Below are positions 1-14,213 of a stretch of DNA of 64,000 bases, piece after piece. The position numbers and the translations under genes were made by a program. Every line of letters starts with the position of its first letter. The stretch's first letter is position 1. Origin of the DNA: Elysia chlorotica (lineage: Eukaryota; Mollusca; Gastropoda; Plakobranchidae); assembly GCA_003991915.1 (NCBI GenBank), contig RQTK01000086.1, forward strand, positions 594,704-658,703. Direction: 5' to 3'. The notes beneath the pieces were generated by a model. That model made no database searches. It was not told the DNA's origin and was given only the letters and a program-made list of their open reading frames with translations.

Positions 1-154
1 ATGCGCTCTGCTTGTTCTTTTCATCAAATCAGTTTTCAAGTATTTGGACTACTTGCACGAAAATAAAATGGTAGCATAAATTGTAATTTTTTCAACTTTT
101 TCTCTTGAAAAGACACAATTTTGTCAAGTAGTAAATAATGCCACCTGTGTCTAT

Positions 155-430
155 GTGCGCGTATCTCTTTATCTTTCTGTCTGTCTCTCGCTCCATCTAG
201 CTATCTGTCTCTCTATCCCCTTCTCTCTGTCTCTTTCTGTTCCCTCCCCCTCTCTCTCGCTCTTCCTCTTTGTTTCTCTGTCAATCTCCGGGCCCTCTCT
301 CTCTCTTTCTCTCTCTGTCTGTATCTCTCCCTTCCTCTTTCTCTGTCTGTCTCTGGTCCCCTCTCTCTCTCACCCTCACCCTCTACCTTTATCTTTATCT
401 CTTTGCCCCTCTGTGTTATCTATCTTTATC
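155..430. repeat. Imperfect CT-rich microsatellite
   Basis: Long pyrimidine-rich stretch of CTCTCT mixed with CTGT and CCCT on the + strand. It keeps reading frames open as Ser/Leu-rich peptides without any other sign of coding. Confidence 0.85.
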
Positions 431-1585
431 AAACATAATTCAGTACAAAGCGTACCATGGTTTATCTTTGATTTTGATCTCACTAATTTCAAAACCCAAG
501 ATAACTGTGTCATTCAGATAAAAGGACAAAAAACAAACAAAAACAAACAACAGTTCTATAAAGTACCCTGGAGAAGAGTCCAACAGGTCTTTTTAAATGA
601 CGAACTCGGTTTAATCTTTCTGTTTACACTTCACAGTTTGCGATCTTATTTTAACGTGCACATCAAAGCAAAATATGATTCGCATACTGAACATTTTCAT
701 TGACTCCTCTTTTATGTTAAACTTTCGGATTTAATTGCATTTTACAACAGACAGTTGTATACCTTTTGTCCCATGTTTGTGCCCTCCCTTTCTCTTTCAG
801 TGCATGTAGCAGGTCGGCTCAAATAAACTTTAATGTAAATGATCTATGCTTTGATCTTGACCCTTTAGACCTCTCTGGCCTTGTGATCTTTTTTTTTAAA
901 TCTTTTAATCTTTTATCGCGTCAACGCTTAACCAATATTGTTCATTGTATATTTTGTTTAGTTACAACAAAGGACCTTGAAAAAAAAAAGTTCAGTTGAA
1001 TAAGACAGCAAGAGAAATCACATGAAATAATCGGTTTAATTTTAATTTTTATATGTCAACACCTTCATTCATATTACTAGTTCACCCAAAGCTGTTTTGA
1101 ATCCCGTTGAAATTCTTAATAGATACCCATAGAATGTTTGAAATAGATTCTATATCTAGAATTAATACAATATTTAAATTTGGTAAAAAAATTTTTTTTT
1201 ATTTGCGGGGGGGGGGGGGGGATTATTGGTCTGCTATTAATACAGGGGGTGGGGGGGGGGGGGGGGTGTAACAATTTTATTTTAATAGCTATGGTAGGTG
1301 TATGTCTATACTATGCATACTTTTTACTTACTATATTTTCTTATTTTCTCAGTTTTATCAGTTGATTATTATTTTGGCCTTTTTAAAATCTTTTTTAATC
1401 TCCCTGTGGGCTTACTGGTTGTATAGTAGCCATCAGCAGCTCATCAGTTTTACGATTGTCTCATCTGTGTCTCTTTCTCTTTTATTTTTCTCTCCCTCTC
1501 TCTCTATTTTTCCTTCTTGATATCTCTTTCCGTCCCCCCCCCCCTCTCTATCACTTTCTTTCGCTCTTTTTCTTCTCTAAATAAC
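431..1585. other. No gene seen; AT-rich with G runs
   Basis: Ordinary AT-rich sequence. Two poly-G tracts stand out near 1205-1220 and 1243-1266. No conserved protein, RNA gene or splice-bounded exon is recognised. Confidence 0.6.
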
Positions 1586-1939
1586 GCATGTTTTCACTTT
1601 TATTTAATGAACAAAATCTTAATTATGTATCTAACACGAAGCACTAAGACTGTATTGTATTTTGTCTTATCTTCCAAGTTTATTATTCTCACAAGTAATT
1701 ACACAAGCGCCCCATAAAAGTATAAACGTATGTAATTATATTCCAGCTCAAGGTTTTTGCTTGGTATGGACAAAATAAAAGTTCTACATATCTCTTCTTT
1801 CTCTGTCTCCCATACCCTCCTATCCCCTCTTTTTCTCCCTCTTAATTTCCCTATCGCCCTCCTCCCCCCCCCTCTCTCTCTCTATGTCTCTTTCTCTCTC
1901 TCTCTCCCTTTTTTTCACGACCCGCCCCCCCCCCCCCCC

Positions 1940-1972
<33 letters not shown>

Positions 1973-3745
1973 CCTTTTTTTCACAGAACTATAATCTCTC
2001 GCTTCCTCTCTGTCTCTATATCTCTCAATCTCTTTCTCCTTTTCCCTATCCATTTCTCTCTCTCTATGTCCCTCTATTCCGTCCTACACACATACACCCT
2101 CACTCCCTGGCTTACTTTTTTCATTTTTCACCCCCGCACTGTCTCATATCAATCAGGTTGTTGAACTTTCAACACTACAGTATTAAAAACAGAGCCCATC
2201 TTTCTTCACCACGTCAGAACGAGAAAAATTACTTTATCACCTCCCATAATTAGAATAATGTTAGCCAAGCTAAATTTCATAACTAATTACTAACCTTGCT
2301 TCGCTTTTTTACCATCCCCTGCTCTCTTTCACGTATAAATATCTAGCGGCAATTGAGATGTTCACTGTTCAGTAGATAAATATTTCCTTTTTTTAACTTT
2401 AATACCACTTCCCATTATCTAACCTGATAGATGTGGCTTCTATTTGTCTAGTAGTTCTTGAGTACAGCGCACTTTGCCTCGGGTTTTAAATGTTATTATC
2501 ACAAGTGAAGCCAACTTTTTGTTTACTGTAACTGTATCAAGACGTACAGAATTCTGCTGGTTATTTATTTTTGTACTAAAAAATATTAAACCTATGTTAA
2601 CATCTAGTTTAGAAACTCAATTTGATTACAACATTGATGAAATAATCTTGTTCTACGTGTCTGTCTGTGTGTGCGATGTGTGTGTGTGTGTGTGCCTGTC
2701 TCTTGTGAATGTTTTCACTTTTTTTATGAACTCAATCATATGTATGTGTCTAGCACGTACCACTAAAACTTTATTGTATTTTGTCTTATCTTTCAAGTTT
2801 ATTATTCACACAATTAATTACACAAACGCCCCATAAAAGTATAAACGTATGTAATTATATTCCAGCTCAAGGTTTTTGCTTGGTATGGACAAAATAAAAG
2901 TTCTACATATCTCTTCTTTCTCTGTCTCCCATACCCTCCCATCTCCTCTTTTTCTCCTTTTAAATTTCTCTATCGCCCTCCTCCTTCCCCTCTCTCTCTA
3001 TGTCTCTTTCTCTCTCTCTCCCTTTTTTCACAGAGCTATAATCTCTCGCTTCCTCTCTGTCTCTATATCTCCACATCTCTCTCCTTCTCCCTCTCCATAT
3101 ATCTCTCTATGTCCCTCTATTTCGTCGTACACACACATACACCCTCACTCAGTGACTTACCTTTTTAAGCTTCCACCCCCACTCTGTCTCCTATCAATCA
3201 GGTTGGTGAACTTTCAACACTATGGTATTAAAAACAGAGCCCATCTTTCTTCACCACGTCAGAACGAGAAAAATTACTTTATCACCTCCTATAATTAGAA
3301 TAATGTTAGCCAAGCTAAATTTTATAACTAATTACTAACCTTGCTCTCGCTTTTTTTTAACCATCCCCTGCTCTCTTTCACGTCTAAATAGCTAGCGGCA
3401 ATTGAAATATTCACTGTTTAGTAGTTAAATATTTCCTTTTTTTAACTTTAATACCCCTTCCCATTATCTAACCTGGCAGATGTGGCTTCTATTTGTCTAG
3501 TAATTCTTGAGTACAGCGCACTTTGCCTCGGGTTTTAAATGTTATTATCACAAGTGCAGCCAACTTTTTTACTGTAACTGTATCAAGACATACAGAATTC
3601 TGCTGGTTATTTATTTTTGTACTAAAAAATATTAAACCTATGTTAACATCTAGTTTAGAAACTCAATTTGATTACAACATTGATATATAATCCTGTTCTA
3701 CCTGTCTGTCTGTGTGTGCGATGTGTGTGTATGTGTGCCTGTCTC
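1586..3745. repeat. Tandem duplication, about 1,119-bp unit
   Basis: Two direct copies lie back to back, roughly 1586-2705 and 2706-3745. Anchor words such as GCCCCATAAAAGTATAAACG recur exactly 1,119 bp apart (1709 and 2828). Both copies end with a CTGTCTGTGTGTGCGATGTG block. The copies differ by substitutions and by the length of their internal CT tracts (about 1861-2060 and 2985-3110). No coding content is recognised, and short frames through the CT tracts are artefacts. Confidence 0.85.
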
Positions 3746-3819
3746 TTTTGTTAGTCTTTTGTTAGCCTGTGTGTACATGTGCGTGTGTCTGTGTGCGTGT
3801 AACCTTTTCCTCTCTCTAT

Positions 3820-3833
3820 CTCTCTTCTCTTTC

Positions 3834-3875
<42 letters not shown>
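3820..3875. repeat. CT microsatellite
   Basis: Run of CT dinucleotides with occasional TTTC, just downstream of the second copy of the 1.12-kb duplication. Confidence 0.8.
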
Positions 3876-4257
3876 CCTATTGTTGTCTTCATATATTTAT
3901 CAATCTCTATCTCACGCGACCACTCCCTCACCAATTTTCTAATAATAGAATAATAATTAATGTCTTGAATCAAGATATCAGAAATTGTTTTGCTTAGAGC
4001 TCCGGAAATATTTGAGGTTACGCGGAACATGTCGCTTCAGTGATTTGTCAGTTGTCAGTCTAGTTATAGCACAAAGGATCGGCTTATGAGTCACAGCGAC
4101 AGTACCGTACTTACTGGAGCCTTTTCCACTTTTTGATGCCCAATAGAGTTAAAGATACTTAGGATATCACTAATTTGAAAGAGGGAACGTTAATTTTATG
4201 ACAACATGAAAATTATTGGGTATTAGTTTTGAAGTAAAAAAATTATGATAATGATAA

Positions 4258-4279
4258 CGATGATGATGATGGTGATGAA

Positions 4280-4311
<32 letters not shown>

Positions 4312-4352
4312 CGATGATGATGATGATGATGATGATGATGAGGATGATGATG
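4258..4352. repeat. GAT trinucleotide microsatellite
   Basis: Run of GATGAT with single-base variants (GGT, GAAG, GACGAT, GAGGAT), followed by two copies of a TTAATGGTAAGTA word. Confidence 0.9.
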
Positions 4353-4359
4353 TTAATGG

Positions 4360-7270
4360 TAAGTAGTTAATGGTAAGTATGATAGTTTTATTAATAATGG
4401 TAAGTAGAGCAAACAATAATAATGATTACAGCCTAGAATTCATACGGAAAAAAAGAAGTAATAGTGTTTTAATATACTTTTGATCGCGTTGCAACATCTT
4501 GCACACAGGGAACCCTATTGTTTTGCAGTTATTTATATCTATTATAGACCGAGATAGATTGTCAAGTAATGATTTTGATCTGGACATTTTTTTTGAGTTG
4601 TCCTCTTATGCGTTAGACATGGTGTTTATTAATAAAGTTAAATTATTACGATTCTACAAAGGATTTCTAGTATTCATTTTTTTTTAATGTTGACAAGATA
4701 GTGTGTCCGAGTATACGTGAATTGTATTCAACAAATATTATTGATCTGGAACAAGGACGCGCTTTATTGAGTCTACGCTACAATGAACACCCTTTGCTAC
4801 CTTAAAATAATAGATTTTTCCGAACCAGGCGTCTGAAAACATATATTCACCTCTGTGCAGCTGCGGAGTTAAAACTTAACATATCTATGTCGGATGTAGC
4901 TGGTAATCTCAGACACTTGCATACGATCATCATTGAGGCTGTCTTGATCTTTCGCTAATTCCAAACAGGTGACGAGTATATATAATACTATACCATAAAA
5001 GTGTGCACATCCCTTTCATTTAGCTGTTTTTGAGTCTGCGATCTGTTATCATCTGGAATCCAATTGTCTGATTATAATGACGTCCTATTTGTTCGGGGGT
5101 CCTCATGCTTATAGTGTAGATTTGCCGTGTAAGGGATGTGCACAAGTGTTATCTGAATCTGTACATAGAAATTAATATGGTGCATTGTCCACATTCCTTT
5201 GTTACCCCGTTGCGTACAGGTTTATTTAAAATTATTTTCTCCGGGAGCAAAAGCAAAAGGCTGAAGGATATTAAAATCTGTTTTTCGTGGGTGTTAGGGT
5301 GGGGTGAGAGTGGGCGTAGTAAGCAAGATACGTTATCGGAGATAATCATTTTAATGTTTTCTCTGCTCTCTTCGATACATGCGTTGATATCGTGCAAACT
5401 CTGGCTAGACGTTGTGAAGTCTTCAAGGATTTTTCATTTTTATGCCGTAACATTATATGTACCGCAGTTGTTTTCAGGCGTCTGCATGTGTTTCTATGAA
5501 GCATTAACTTTTTTATATGTAGATTACGTTTTAAGCGCATGCGAACTTTGTGAGGCTGCATTTTCCTATCCGTATCGGAATGACTCATAAAGTAATTGTT
5601 ACCATCTAATTTTATTCAAGTAAGACGAGAAGTATACGAAAATATTAGGCAAAGGAGGACATACATTTGAAAAAATAAGAGGAAAACATTTGGGAACAAT
5701 TGGGGAGGGGGGGGAGGGGGAATAAAGTTAGGGGTAGCACTTTGAAAGGAACATAGATTGAAAGAACAACGAAAGGAGACGGACAGACAGAGATAGAATT
5801 AGAAGGAGGGCGAGGTGAGGGACACACACGTTGGAACAGAAGAAAACGGTTAGCTAGAAAAAAGAGTTTAAATCCAGACTTTCATCTAAAAAAAACCGAC
5901 AATTTTTTTCTCAACCTTTGACTTTCCACTGAGGGGCTGGGTACTCACTAGTCAGCCTACCTACGCGTCTGATATCAACCATACGGCGCTTGTGAGCCAT
6001 TGCAGACTTTACGATCTACACATCTATAACGGATGACATAATCACGTCCCTCAGATATGGAGTTTTATAAACGCTGATTGGCTTGGTAAGTCTAGGATCG
6101 AGCTGTGATTGGACTCTGCCGAAGATTTTCTTACCTACCGTCACCGTTGCCACCATGGGCCGTGTTATTACAAAGCCTTTGTTATTGCTAGCCAGCGCTA
6201 AAGCACTAAGACCTGACCGTCCTTCTACTTTCTAGTGGGCTAGGTCTGATCAGCCGTCTGGAAACATTCTTATCTGGATCCCATAATCCCTGGATTCTGA
6301 AACGAAACGTGTGAGATACCCTGGGCTTAGATCCATAGAGTGCCAACTGTTCGTTTTATTTTATTTTTAAAAGAAAGAGAGGAAAGAAGGATAAGTCTTT
6401 ATACAGTTTCATAACAAAGTTTTGTCAGTATCTCTGCTCCAAATGATAACACATGTATATCTTTGTTGATAGGAATACCCAGGTCAAATAAAACAAACTC
6501 CACGTAATCGCTCAATGGATCAGCTGGCACATAGACTTCTATTCCCAATATTTATCTTTGCGAAGCTAAGTCTATGAGTTAGAAGTAGCTCTGAGTTTTA
6601 GATTTTTGTTTGCTTTTTAAAAAGTATTTTACTTATTACCAGTAAGTCCTAGCTTTTCAGGCAAAAACACATCACTTGCTCGTTATTGAATATACTGAAT
6701 TTACAGCATAGGAACCGAATCAGTTAAAGTATACTTCAATAACAGTGTCTAATTTCATCTTAAATCACGAATACACTTTTTCTCCCGACAAGAGTTCCTC
6801 TTCAGGATATACATCTACACTTCTCTCTGGCTATGAATGATTTTACGATTCTAAACATGAATGGGAGAAATCATCGTAATAAAAAGGATAGTACATGTGT
6901 ATTTCCCAAGAGATATAGACCCATCCCAGCAGAAAAACTCAAGTCAGCAACCTTGTCTGATGTTTTCCTCTTCAGCTTAGTTGGGTAGACCACCGTGCAA
7001 ATGCTATTTTTTTTGTTTTTGCCAATTAACGTAAAAAGTAAGGTCCAGATAACACCCACTCAATTAGATACCAGGACTTCGCCCTCTCTCGCATCATGGA
7101 GCTAGCGGTCAGTCCGATGTTTTTGGTTATTATATCAACATCTGTTAGTGTTACGTGAACATAAAGCTGACTCAGTAATCTACCGCTATGTCTAGAGATC
7201 TCAGCATTTTGCTGTTTTTTGTTTTTTTGTTGTTGTTTTTTTTGGTTTGTTAATATTCAACCTTAATGAT
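4360..7270. other. No gene seen
   Basis: Unique-looking AT-rich sequence. An open stretch of 150 codons at 5138-5590 has no recognisable domain, and its opposite strand is equally open, so I do not call it a gene. A purine-rich patch with G runs occurs near 5700-5720. Confidence 0.5.
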
Positions 7271-7276
7271 GAAGCC

Positions 7277-7556
7277 TTGATTGAAGTTGGGTTGGTTGCT
7301 TCACGTCCAATGTCAGCATTGTTAAGGCTACATTGTGGACGGGGCCCCAAGACTAACGCCTGGCACTTGTACGTGCTGCCACACCGAGATATAGCGGGGA
7401 GACATGGGCTCTGTCTCAGTCAGTCACCGATCCAACCATTATGGGACAAAATCAGACAAACAAATTTTGATCGATCGTGGATATTGAACCTAGGACCTCC
7501 CGATTGGGGGACCAACGCTCTACCACTTAAAACAGTTTGTCCACCTTCCCATCCTA
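7277..7556 (-). mobile_element. tRNA-derived SINE, degraded
   Basis: Carries the body shared by the dominant SINE family of this window. On the + strand this is a GTTGGGTTGGTT-like end, then ATTGTGGACGGGGCCCCAAG, a GTGCTGCCACAC block, CACCGATCCAACC and a tRNA-like head with a degenerate B box near 7485-7500. A further fragment of the same body lies at about 7691-7735. Confidence 0.75.
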
Positions 7557-8019
7557 ATTTTCAACGATAAGGCCGTGAAAACGGTGCAATGTATAAGTGG
7601 CGAGACTAGCATCATTCTGGCAATTTTAACTACTGTCGCCCAGAGGCAGAGGAGGAATAGTAGGATTTAATCTGTCACAAACTGTTACTTTATACTCTCA
7701 GACTGACACCGATCCAACCAATAGGGAGAGAAACAGCCCGAATATGCCAATCAATAACGGTATAAAAGTGATCATATCAGCCACAGGTTAACAGCAGGGA
7801 ATTGTTTTGTGTGAATATATCTAAATAATAACAACACACACATCAACTTGCAATTAAACAGGAAGTCTATCAACAAACACAATGCTAGCCACACTGCATA
7901 ATATGGAGCTATTAGTAGTAAGTTATTAGAAGCTAAGTTAAGTATTATCTCAGTAATAACACGGACTTCAGGACCAGAAAATGTAAATGCTGTGTACAAA
8001 ATTAATATACTAACGTTTT

Positions 8020-8140
8020 GTCTGTCTGTCTCTGCCTCTCTCATAATACTCTCCTTATATCTCTTTCTCTGTCTGTCTGTCTGTCTCTTTCTTTCTCTCT
8101 CTCTCTCTATCTCTCTCTTTCCCTCTCTCTCTCTTTCTTA

Positions 8141-8186
<46 letters not shown>

Positions 8187-8225
8187 ATGTCTGTCTCTGT
8201 CTCTCTCTCTCTGTCTCTCTGTCTC

Positions 8226-8269
<44 letters not shown>

Positions 8270-8270
8270 G
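8020..8270. repeat. CT/CTGT microsatellite
   Basis: Alternating (CT)n and (CTGT)n blocks, including about ten CTGT units at 8141-8185. Confidence 0.9.
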
Positions 8271-8919
8271 ATTTTCTTTTACATTTTTTCTTACCCTAGC
8301 TATATTTTTCAGTCTTAAATCAAACTTTTAGAAAAAAAAAATTATAATACAACTATAACAGTTAATGTCTCTCCTCCTCCCCTCTCACCTGTGACTTCAT
8401 CTTGAAAGACCATTTCGCAGAAAGAACATTGGTTAGGCAGGGTGTAGGGTTATTTAAGCTTAGTGCATGCCTAGCAGAGCAGTGATTTGTGACGTACTTC
8501 TATTATACGGCCTCCCAATGTTTACTCTTTCATTGCCTCTAAGACTGGACCTTAGATCTAACGAATTTCTCGGTAAATTCCCACGCCCGGTTCAGCTGTG
8601 TACTGAGTGTCCCCTTCGCCCATGAACTTGTAAGTTTGGTAAGTTCGTTTCTCTTACTGCAATCAAGTGGTAGGCTAATTGATCTCCTAATGAAGAAAAC
8701 GCCAGTTAGCGTTCGAATACAAATTTACATAGAGTGCTTCTGCTTTCGACATTGTTGCTTTACTTCCACTGCTGCTAATGATGATGATGTTACAAGTACT
8801 ACCACGACACACTGTACCACAATAATTGCCACTACAATTTCAGCACCATCGCTACTACTGCAACAATAACTACCACTACATGTATTATTGCTATTACTAT
8901 TAATACCACTGCCATCACC

Positions 8920-8956
8920 ACCACTGCCACCACCACCACCTCCACTACTAATACTT

Positions 8957-9034
<78 letters not shown>
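8920..9034. repeat. TAC trinucleotide microsatellite running into a gap
   Basis: Degenerate CAC/TAC/ACT triplets become a pure TAC run that stops at the N gap. The true length is therefore unknown. Confidence 0.9.
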
Positions 9035-9113
9035 NNNNNNNNNNNNNNNNNNNNNNNNNNNNNNNNNNNNNNNNNNNNNNNNNNNNNNNNNNNNNNNNNN
9101 NNNNNNNNNNNNN
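9035..9113. other. Assembly gap (79 N)
   Basis: Run of N immediately after a TAC microsatellite and before a poly-C/CT tract. The gap is probably caused by simple repeat. Confidence 0.99.
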
Positions 9114-9120
9114 AAATATA

Positions 9121-9211
9121 ACCCCCCCCCCCCCCCCTCTCTCTCTCTCACTCACTCACTCACTCACTCTCTCTCTCTTTTATTTTTTCGCTTTCTCATT
9201 TTCTCTTTCCT

Positions 9212-9265
<54 letters not shown>
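9121..9265. repeat. Poly-C, CTCA and CT microsatellites
   Basis: A C17 run is followed by CT, then a short (ACTC)n block, then a long CT run. Confidence 0.9.
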
Positions 9266-9268
<3 letters not shown>

Positions 9269-9269
9269 G

Positions 9270-10460
9270 TCGTTATTCAACAAATTCTATTACAATCCGC
9301 ACCCCACTAATTAGCATTGCGAATCTATTTTGTTGTTTGTTTTTTTCCCTCACTCTGAACCGACTGTGTAATTACCTCCAGAAGAGATTACAGCATACCC
9401 TTTGTCCTGTGTGTTAATTGTTTTAGATTTGTCTAGACTCCGTCTGGGCCTGGCTCTAAAAACAATAAGAAAAATAGGCTTATCACGCCTTGGGCCCCAG
9501 TGCTTATTATTTTGTTGTTCCCGAAGCTCGTTCTATTTAGCTTGTGCAGTTGTCCAATGTTTACATAGTAAAAATAGGTAAACTAGGAATAACGTTGTGG
9601 AAGGGATTGTTGTAAACAAAGCAAAATGACAGACTTCTTTTATTGAATAATTATACATAATTAGCTTACTGTTCTAGACAGAAAGGATAACCGTGCGAGA
9701 CTAGTATTGATTTTGACTTCCGTACATGGGAATACAGTGGAGGGTCTTGTTTTTTATGTTGAAAATGTGAAGTAAAGTTTTCGGAAATGTTGGTTATAAT
9801 TGACGATGTTTTTTATGTTAATAGTATGATGCACTTTCCGGGATTTTTGGCTCACTCTAAATATATTCTACCACGAAAACGGATTGCTAAAGCTATGTGG
9901 ACTTGAGAAAAGGGTTGGAATAGAGCTTTGAAGAAAATTTCTCGCTCATAAGATTTTCACGGAACTCGTGTTTTTCTCTTCTCATTAACAGTTCTTTGAA
10001 CTTTGCCTTGAAAAGAAGACACTTAGAAGACAGTCTTTGTAGAGCAAATTTGTTTTACAGTCCTCTTAGAACTGTCAACAGTACTTTACCTTAGACTAAG
10101 TACTTACACGTTGGCACTCTTAGGGTTGAGTGTGCACCCGATGATAATACAATGAAGTCTCAGGAGGAGGGAGATGTTCGACTTTGAGGGCAAATAGTCA
10201 AACATTGTAGGAAATTATGGAAAAAAATTGCAAAGGCGATACGCACAGAGCTGAGAAAGAGCTCGTTCTGCAAACAATCTAGTACGGTCTTTGAAATACT
10301 TCCTTTCTTGACGGTAAGGTCCAATGATTGACTGAGTGAATGACTATCCGATGTGGTTGAGAAGTTTGGCTGCCTCATGATTCATTCGGGAGCTGGAATA
10401 AATTGGGGCTAATGTTATTTATTGTTTACGATTTTCAAAGTTACCTATTTTTGGAGACAT
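9270..10460. other. No gene seen
   Basis: Unique AT-rich sequence without recognisable coding, RNA or repeat content. Confidence 0.5.
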
Positions 10461-10467
10461 ACACACA

Positions 10468-10486
10468 CATCTGGTGGTGGTAGTAA

Positions 10487-10573
<87 letters not shown>

Positions 10574-10585
10574 CACTAGTAACAG
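10468..10585. repeat. GTA trinucleotide microsatellite
   Basis: Some 30 GTA units, then CACTAGTAACAGTAGCAGCAG variants. It abuts a tRNA-like sequence on its right, as does the GTA run at 39459. Confidence 0.9.
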
Positions 10586-10595
10586 TAGCAGCAGC

Positions 10596-10775
10596 AGCAG
10601 TAGGATCGGATTCTACTACGCTACCCCAGAGCCGGAAAGCCTGATCTTGGCGCGTCACAAATAATACTGCCACCGACGCCATAGGGAACAAGGCAGGCTG
10701 ATGGGGGATAGAACCGGTAACGCTCTGACGAGAAGCACTGCGCTCTACCACTGGGCCACCAGTTCTCGTCTCCTC
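10596..10775 (-). mobile_element. tRNA-like SINE head fragment
   Basis: Read on the - strand, 10770-10690 gives an A-box-like GGCCCAGTGGTAGAGCGC and a B-box-like CCGGTTCTATCCCC, the two internal pol III promoter parts of a tRNA. The rest does not fold into a full cloverleaf, so it is called SINE-like rather than a tRNA gene. Confidence 0.55.
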
Positions 10776-10799
10776 CACCTGTCATTTGTTTTTTTGTCA

Positions 10800-12440
10800 G
10801 ATTCTAAATTTATATATTTCTATTTTAATCCACAATCCACTATCGTTATGGATGGTTTGAGTAGCCAAGGCTAATGTTTGACACACCCTAAGTATTGGAC
10901 CGAGGCCGATGATACGCTCTGGTTACTTCCCTTGGTAGAGTGGCGTCTCTCTACGCCTGTCTTAGGCCCGTTTACGATCGTCAAAAATAATTATGAATTG
11001 CGCTTCTATTGACCCAAATGTGTTTAGAAATCCGTGTTAGCCACCAACTGAGAAGCGTTTTATTTTGCACCTGGCCGTGAATCTGTGTATTCCACAAACT
11101 TCTGACTGATGTGTTTAAAGGAATGTCTTCGCACAGAGGCAAATACAATGTACCAGCATGACTTTCTTCTTTAATAAATGTAACACGGTGCTATGTTCTT
11201 TTAATAAAGTTGAAGTTTTCTATGTCTTGTCTTTGAAGAGACGTATTCTTTTTCTTTTGTGTATTTTAGCCAATATTCCAAGATTTTGGGTTATTTCTTT
11301 CCTTGTTTATAATTTTTTATCCAGTATAAAGTTTGAACTAGATTATGGATACATTTCAACTTTATTGCAATACTGCGTCCATGGATCCTGTAAGATGAAG
11401 ATAATAAGGAATGTCGAATGGTAAATACGTCGTTGTATTATAAGAACAGTAGTCGAGTCACATTTAATCCTTACACAGAACATCTGAATCTGGTTTGCTA
11501 TACTGATTGCGTATTTAATGATGCCTTTTTTCTCAACAGCTTCACAGTACAATGATCGAAACTTAGACTTTAACAAGGCAGTTGAATATTAGACATCATT
11601 GTGTTCAAATACCCCACAACGTCATGTCCTGATCTGTGTCAGTGCTTTGAGAGTCGGCAGTAGGACTGTATTCTTGCAGTGGTGCACATATTTGTTTTGG
11701 GCTGTGTTTTCTTCAAGATGGGGTGAAGATAAACATATCAACACCGTCATAAAAAAAAATTATGACTTTATTAAACACAACATATAAAAATAACATACAG
11801 TATAATACCAATGGGCAGTATTCATAAATTGAGGTGACATGGCATACATTTTTATCTAAACTCCTTCATGTATTACATACTCAATATTTCTAATCAGTCC
11901 AAGAACAAACAACAATCAAAACAGCAATAAAAAGAACAAGATTAGTATTTAAATTGTTTAAGAAAGTACAGCAATATTGCTTGATTTATGAAGCAATATT
12001 TCTTTTTTGTGTAACTTGAGTTGATAGTTTTCAAACTTACGGGAGTGCGATTGGACTTTTTGTAGTCGTATTTGGAAGACCATGCCCACTGTCCTTTATC
12101 TTCTTTACAGCATGCAGTGTTTGTAGTTTGCCATCGACATTATAATCCCCTTTGTTCCCATCGTTGTGTGCTTTGCTCTTAGCAAAGTAATGGTCATTTT
12201 ATTTCTGTCTGCTCGACTGTCTTTACTATTCTAGCCAGCAATAATCTCTTTGTCTATGCAGTAGTTTATAGTGGCTTAAAGGTTTTCAGTTTTGTCTGAC
12301 TGTCTGTAGTGTTTCTTAAAGTAGCTTTCTGGGATTAGATCCTATAAGGCATTGATAATGTAGATTTTATCTGTATATCGAGACTACAATCTTTTTCAAG
12401 CTTCCCTGCATTTTATTCTTTTTTAAGTGTATATAATTAC
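10800..12440. other. No gene seen
   Basis: AT-rich unique sequence with no recognised domain, RNA or tandem repeat. An open frame at 11158-11424 reads as hydrophobic residues only and is unsupported. Confidence 0.5.
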
Positions 12441-12479
12441 GTTTATGTCTCTGTCTATGCCGTCTATCTGCTAGCCTAT

Positions 12480-12555
12480 GCCCTTCTGTTTGTCTCTGTC
12501 TGTCTGTGTCTTGTGTCTCTCTGTCTCCTTGACTCTGTGTGTGTGTGTCTCTCGT

Positions 12556-12625
<70 letters not shown>

Positions 12626-12631
12626 TCTCTG

Positions 12632-12677
<46 letters not shown>

Positions 12678-12695
12678 TCTATGTCCCTCTCACTG
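12480..12695. repeat. CT microsatellite
   Basis: CT run with scattered CTGT and CCCT interruptions. Confidence 0.9.
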
Positions 12696-12923
12696 CCCAC
12701 CGTCCAGACAGACAGAAGAAGACCTGCTTGTGTCATGTGTTTAACTGACCTCGTCAAGGGTATTAGAGTCCTTTCATGCTAAACTGAAGCCCTAGGACCG
12801 CCTTTGATGTCGCCAGGCCGACACGCTTTTCAGCTTTAGTGGATTCCCCAGGGGGAGGCAGGCTCTGTGGGCATACTAAAAGTAACTTTACACTAGAGAA
12901 AGCCTAGGAAAACTGGTTTTGAG

Positions 12924-13330
<407 letters not shown>

Positions 13331-13962
13331 CATAGAGAAAGACAAAGTTTTAGGCATAGGAAGAGGAAGTGAGATAGAGAAGGGCGAGAGAAGTCGTAGG
13401 AGAGACAAAGAGAGGGGTGGGGGAGGGGGTTTACGGAGAGAGAGAGACAGGAGACCGAAAGAGAAGTACATAGACATAACATAGAGACAGACAGAGAAGA
13501 CAAAACAAGAAATCGAGAGCATGAGCATGTTTGTCTACCTTTAAGCGGATAACTATTGTCTTAGACGAGAAGTTCTTGGGTTAAGTTTACGAATGATACT
13601 TCGTCTAAGGTCCGCAAACAGTGCTCTGTCAAGACAGTTAGAAAGAAAACAAGGCTACCCGTTACTGATCTTAGGGTCCCAATTAATTGTCTGCTGAGGA
13701 GTTAAGACAATACTGCGCCATTATGCGTCATAACTCTTAATCCCCCAAGCGAAAAAGACACGTTTTAATCAAAATTCCTTTCGTACTTCTAAATGAAACT
13801 AGTAGCCATTATCTGTATTCGTTGACTATGTTGAATGTTATATTCACATTCATGTACAACGGTCTTTTTTTGCAATAGAGGTATTATTTATTTCATTATG
13901 TATCTGTGCACGGGATTCTTAATTACTAATCAGAAAGTGTCCCCAAGTTCTATCTTTACCTT

Positions 13963-14192
13963 GGAGGGCGCAGTGGCCCTCTGGTGGAACACCGGCTTCT
14001 GACGCAGGAGGTCCGTGCTCGAGCCCCTACTGGTTAGTGCCAGTCTAATGTGACTGGCTGATATAGGAATCATGGTATCCACACCCTGTTTCGTGTGTGG
14101 CAGCAAATACACTTGTCAGACGTTAGTCTAGGGGCACGTCCACAATTTAGCCTATATTTTCCTGACGTACGACTTTAAACCAATTCAACTCA
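13963..14192 (+). mobile_element. tRNA-derived SINE
   Basis: Nearly complete copy. The tRNA-like head GGGCGCAGTGGC... has an A box at about 13967 and a degenerate B box at about 14020. It is followed by the family body (CAGTCTAATGTGACTGGCTG, GTGTGTGGCAGC, TGTCAGACGTTAGTC) and the CCAATTCAACTC tail. Confidence 0.85.
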
Positions 14193-14213
14193 GCTCCATC
14201 TTTACGTAATCTG

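Noticed and set aside
5138..5590. 150-codon open frame on the + strand
   Set aside because: Not low complexity, but no recognisable domain; the opposite strand is equally open and there is no splice or codon-use support.
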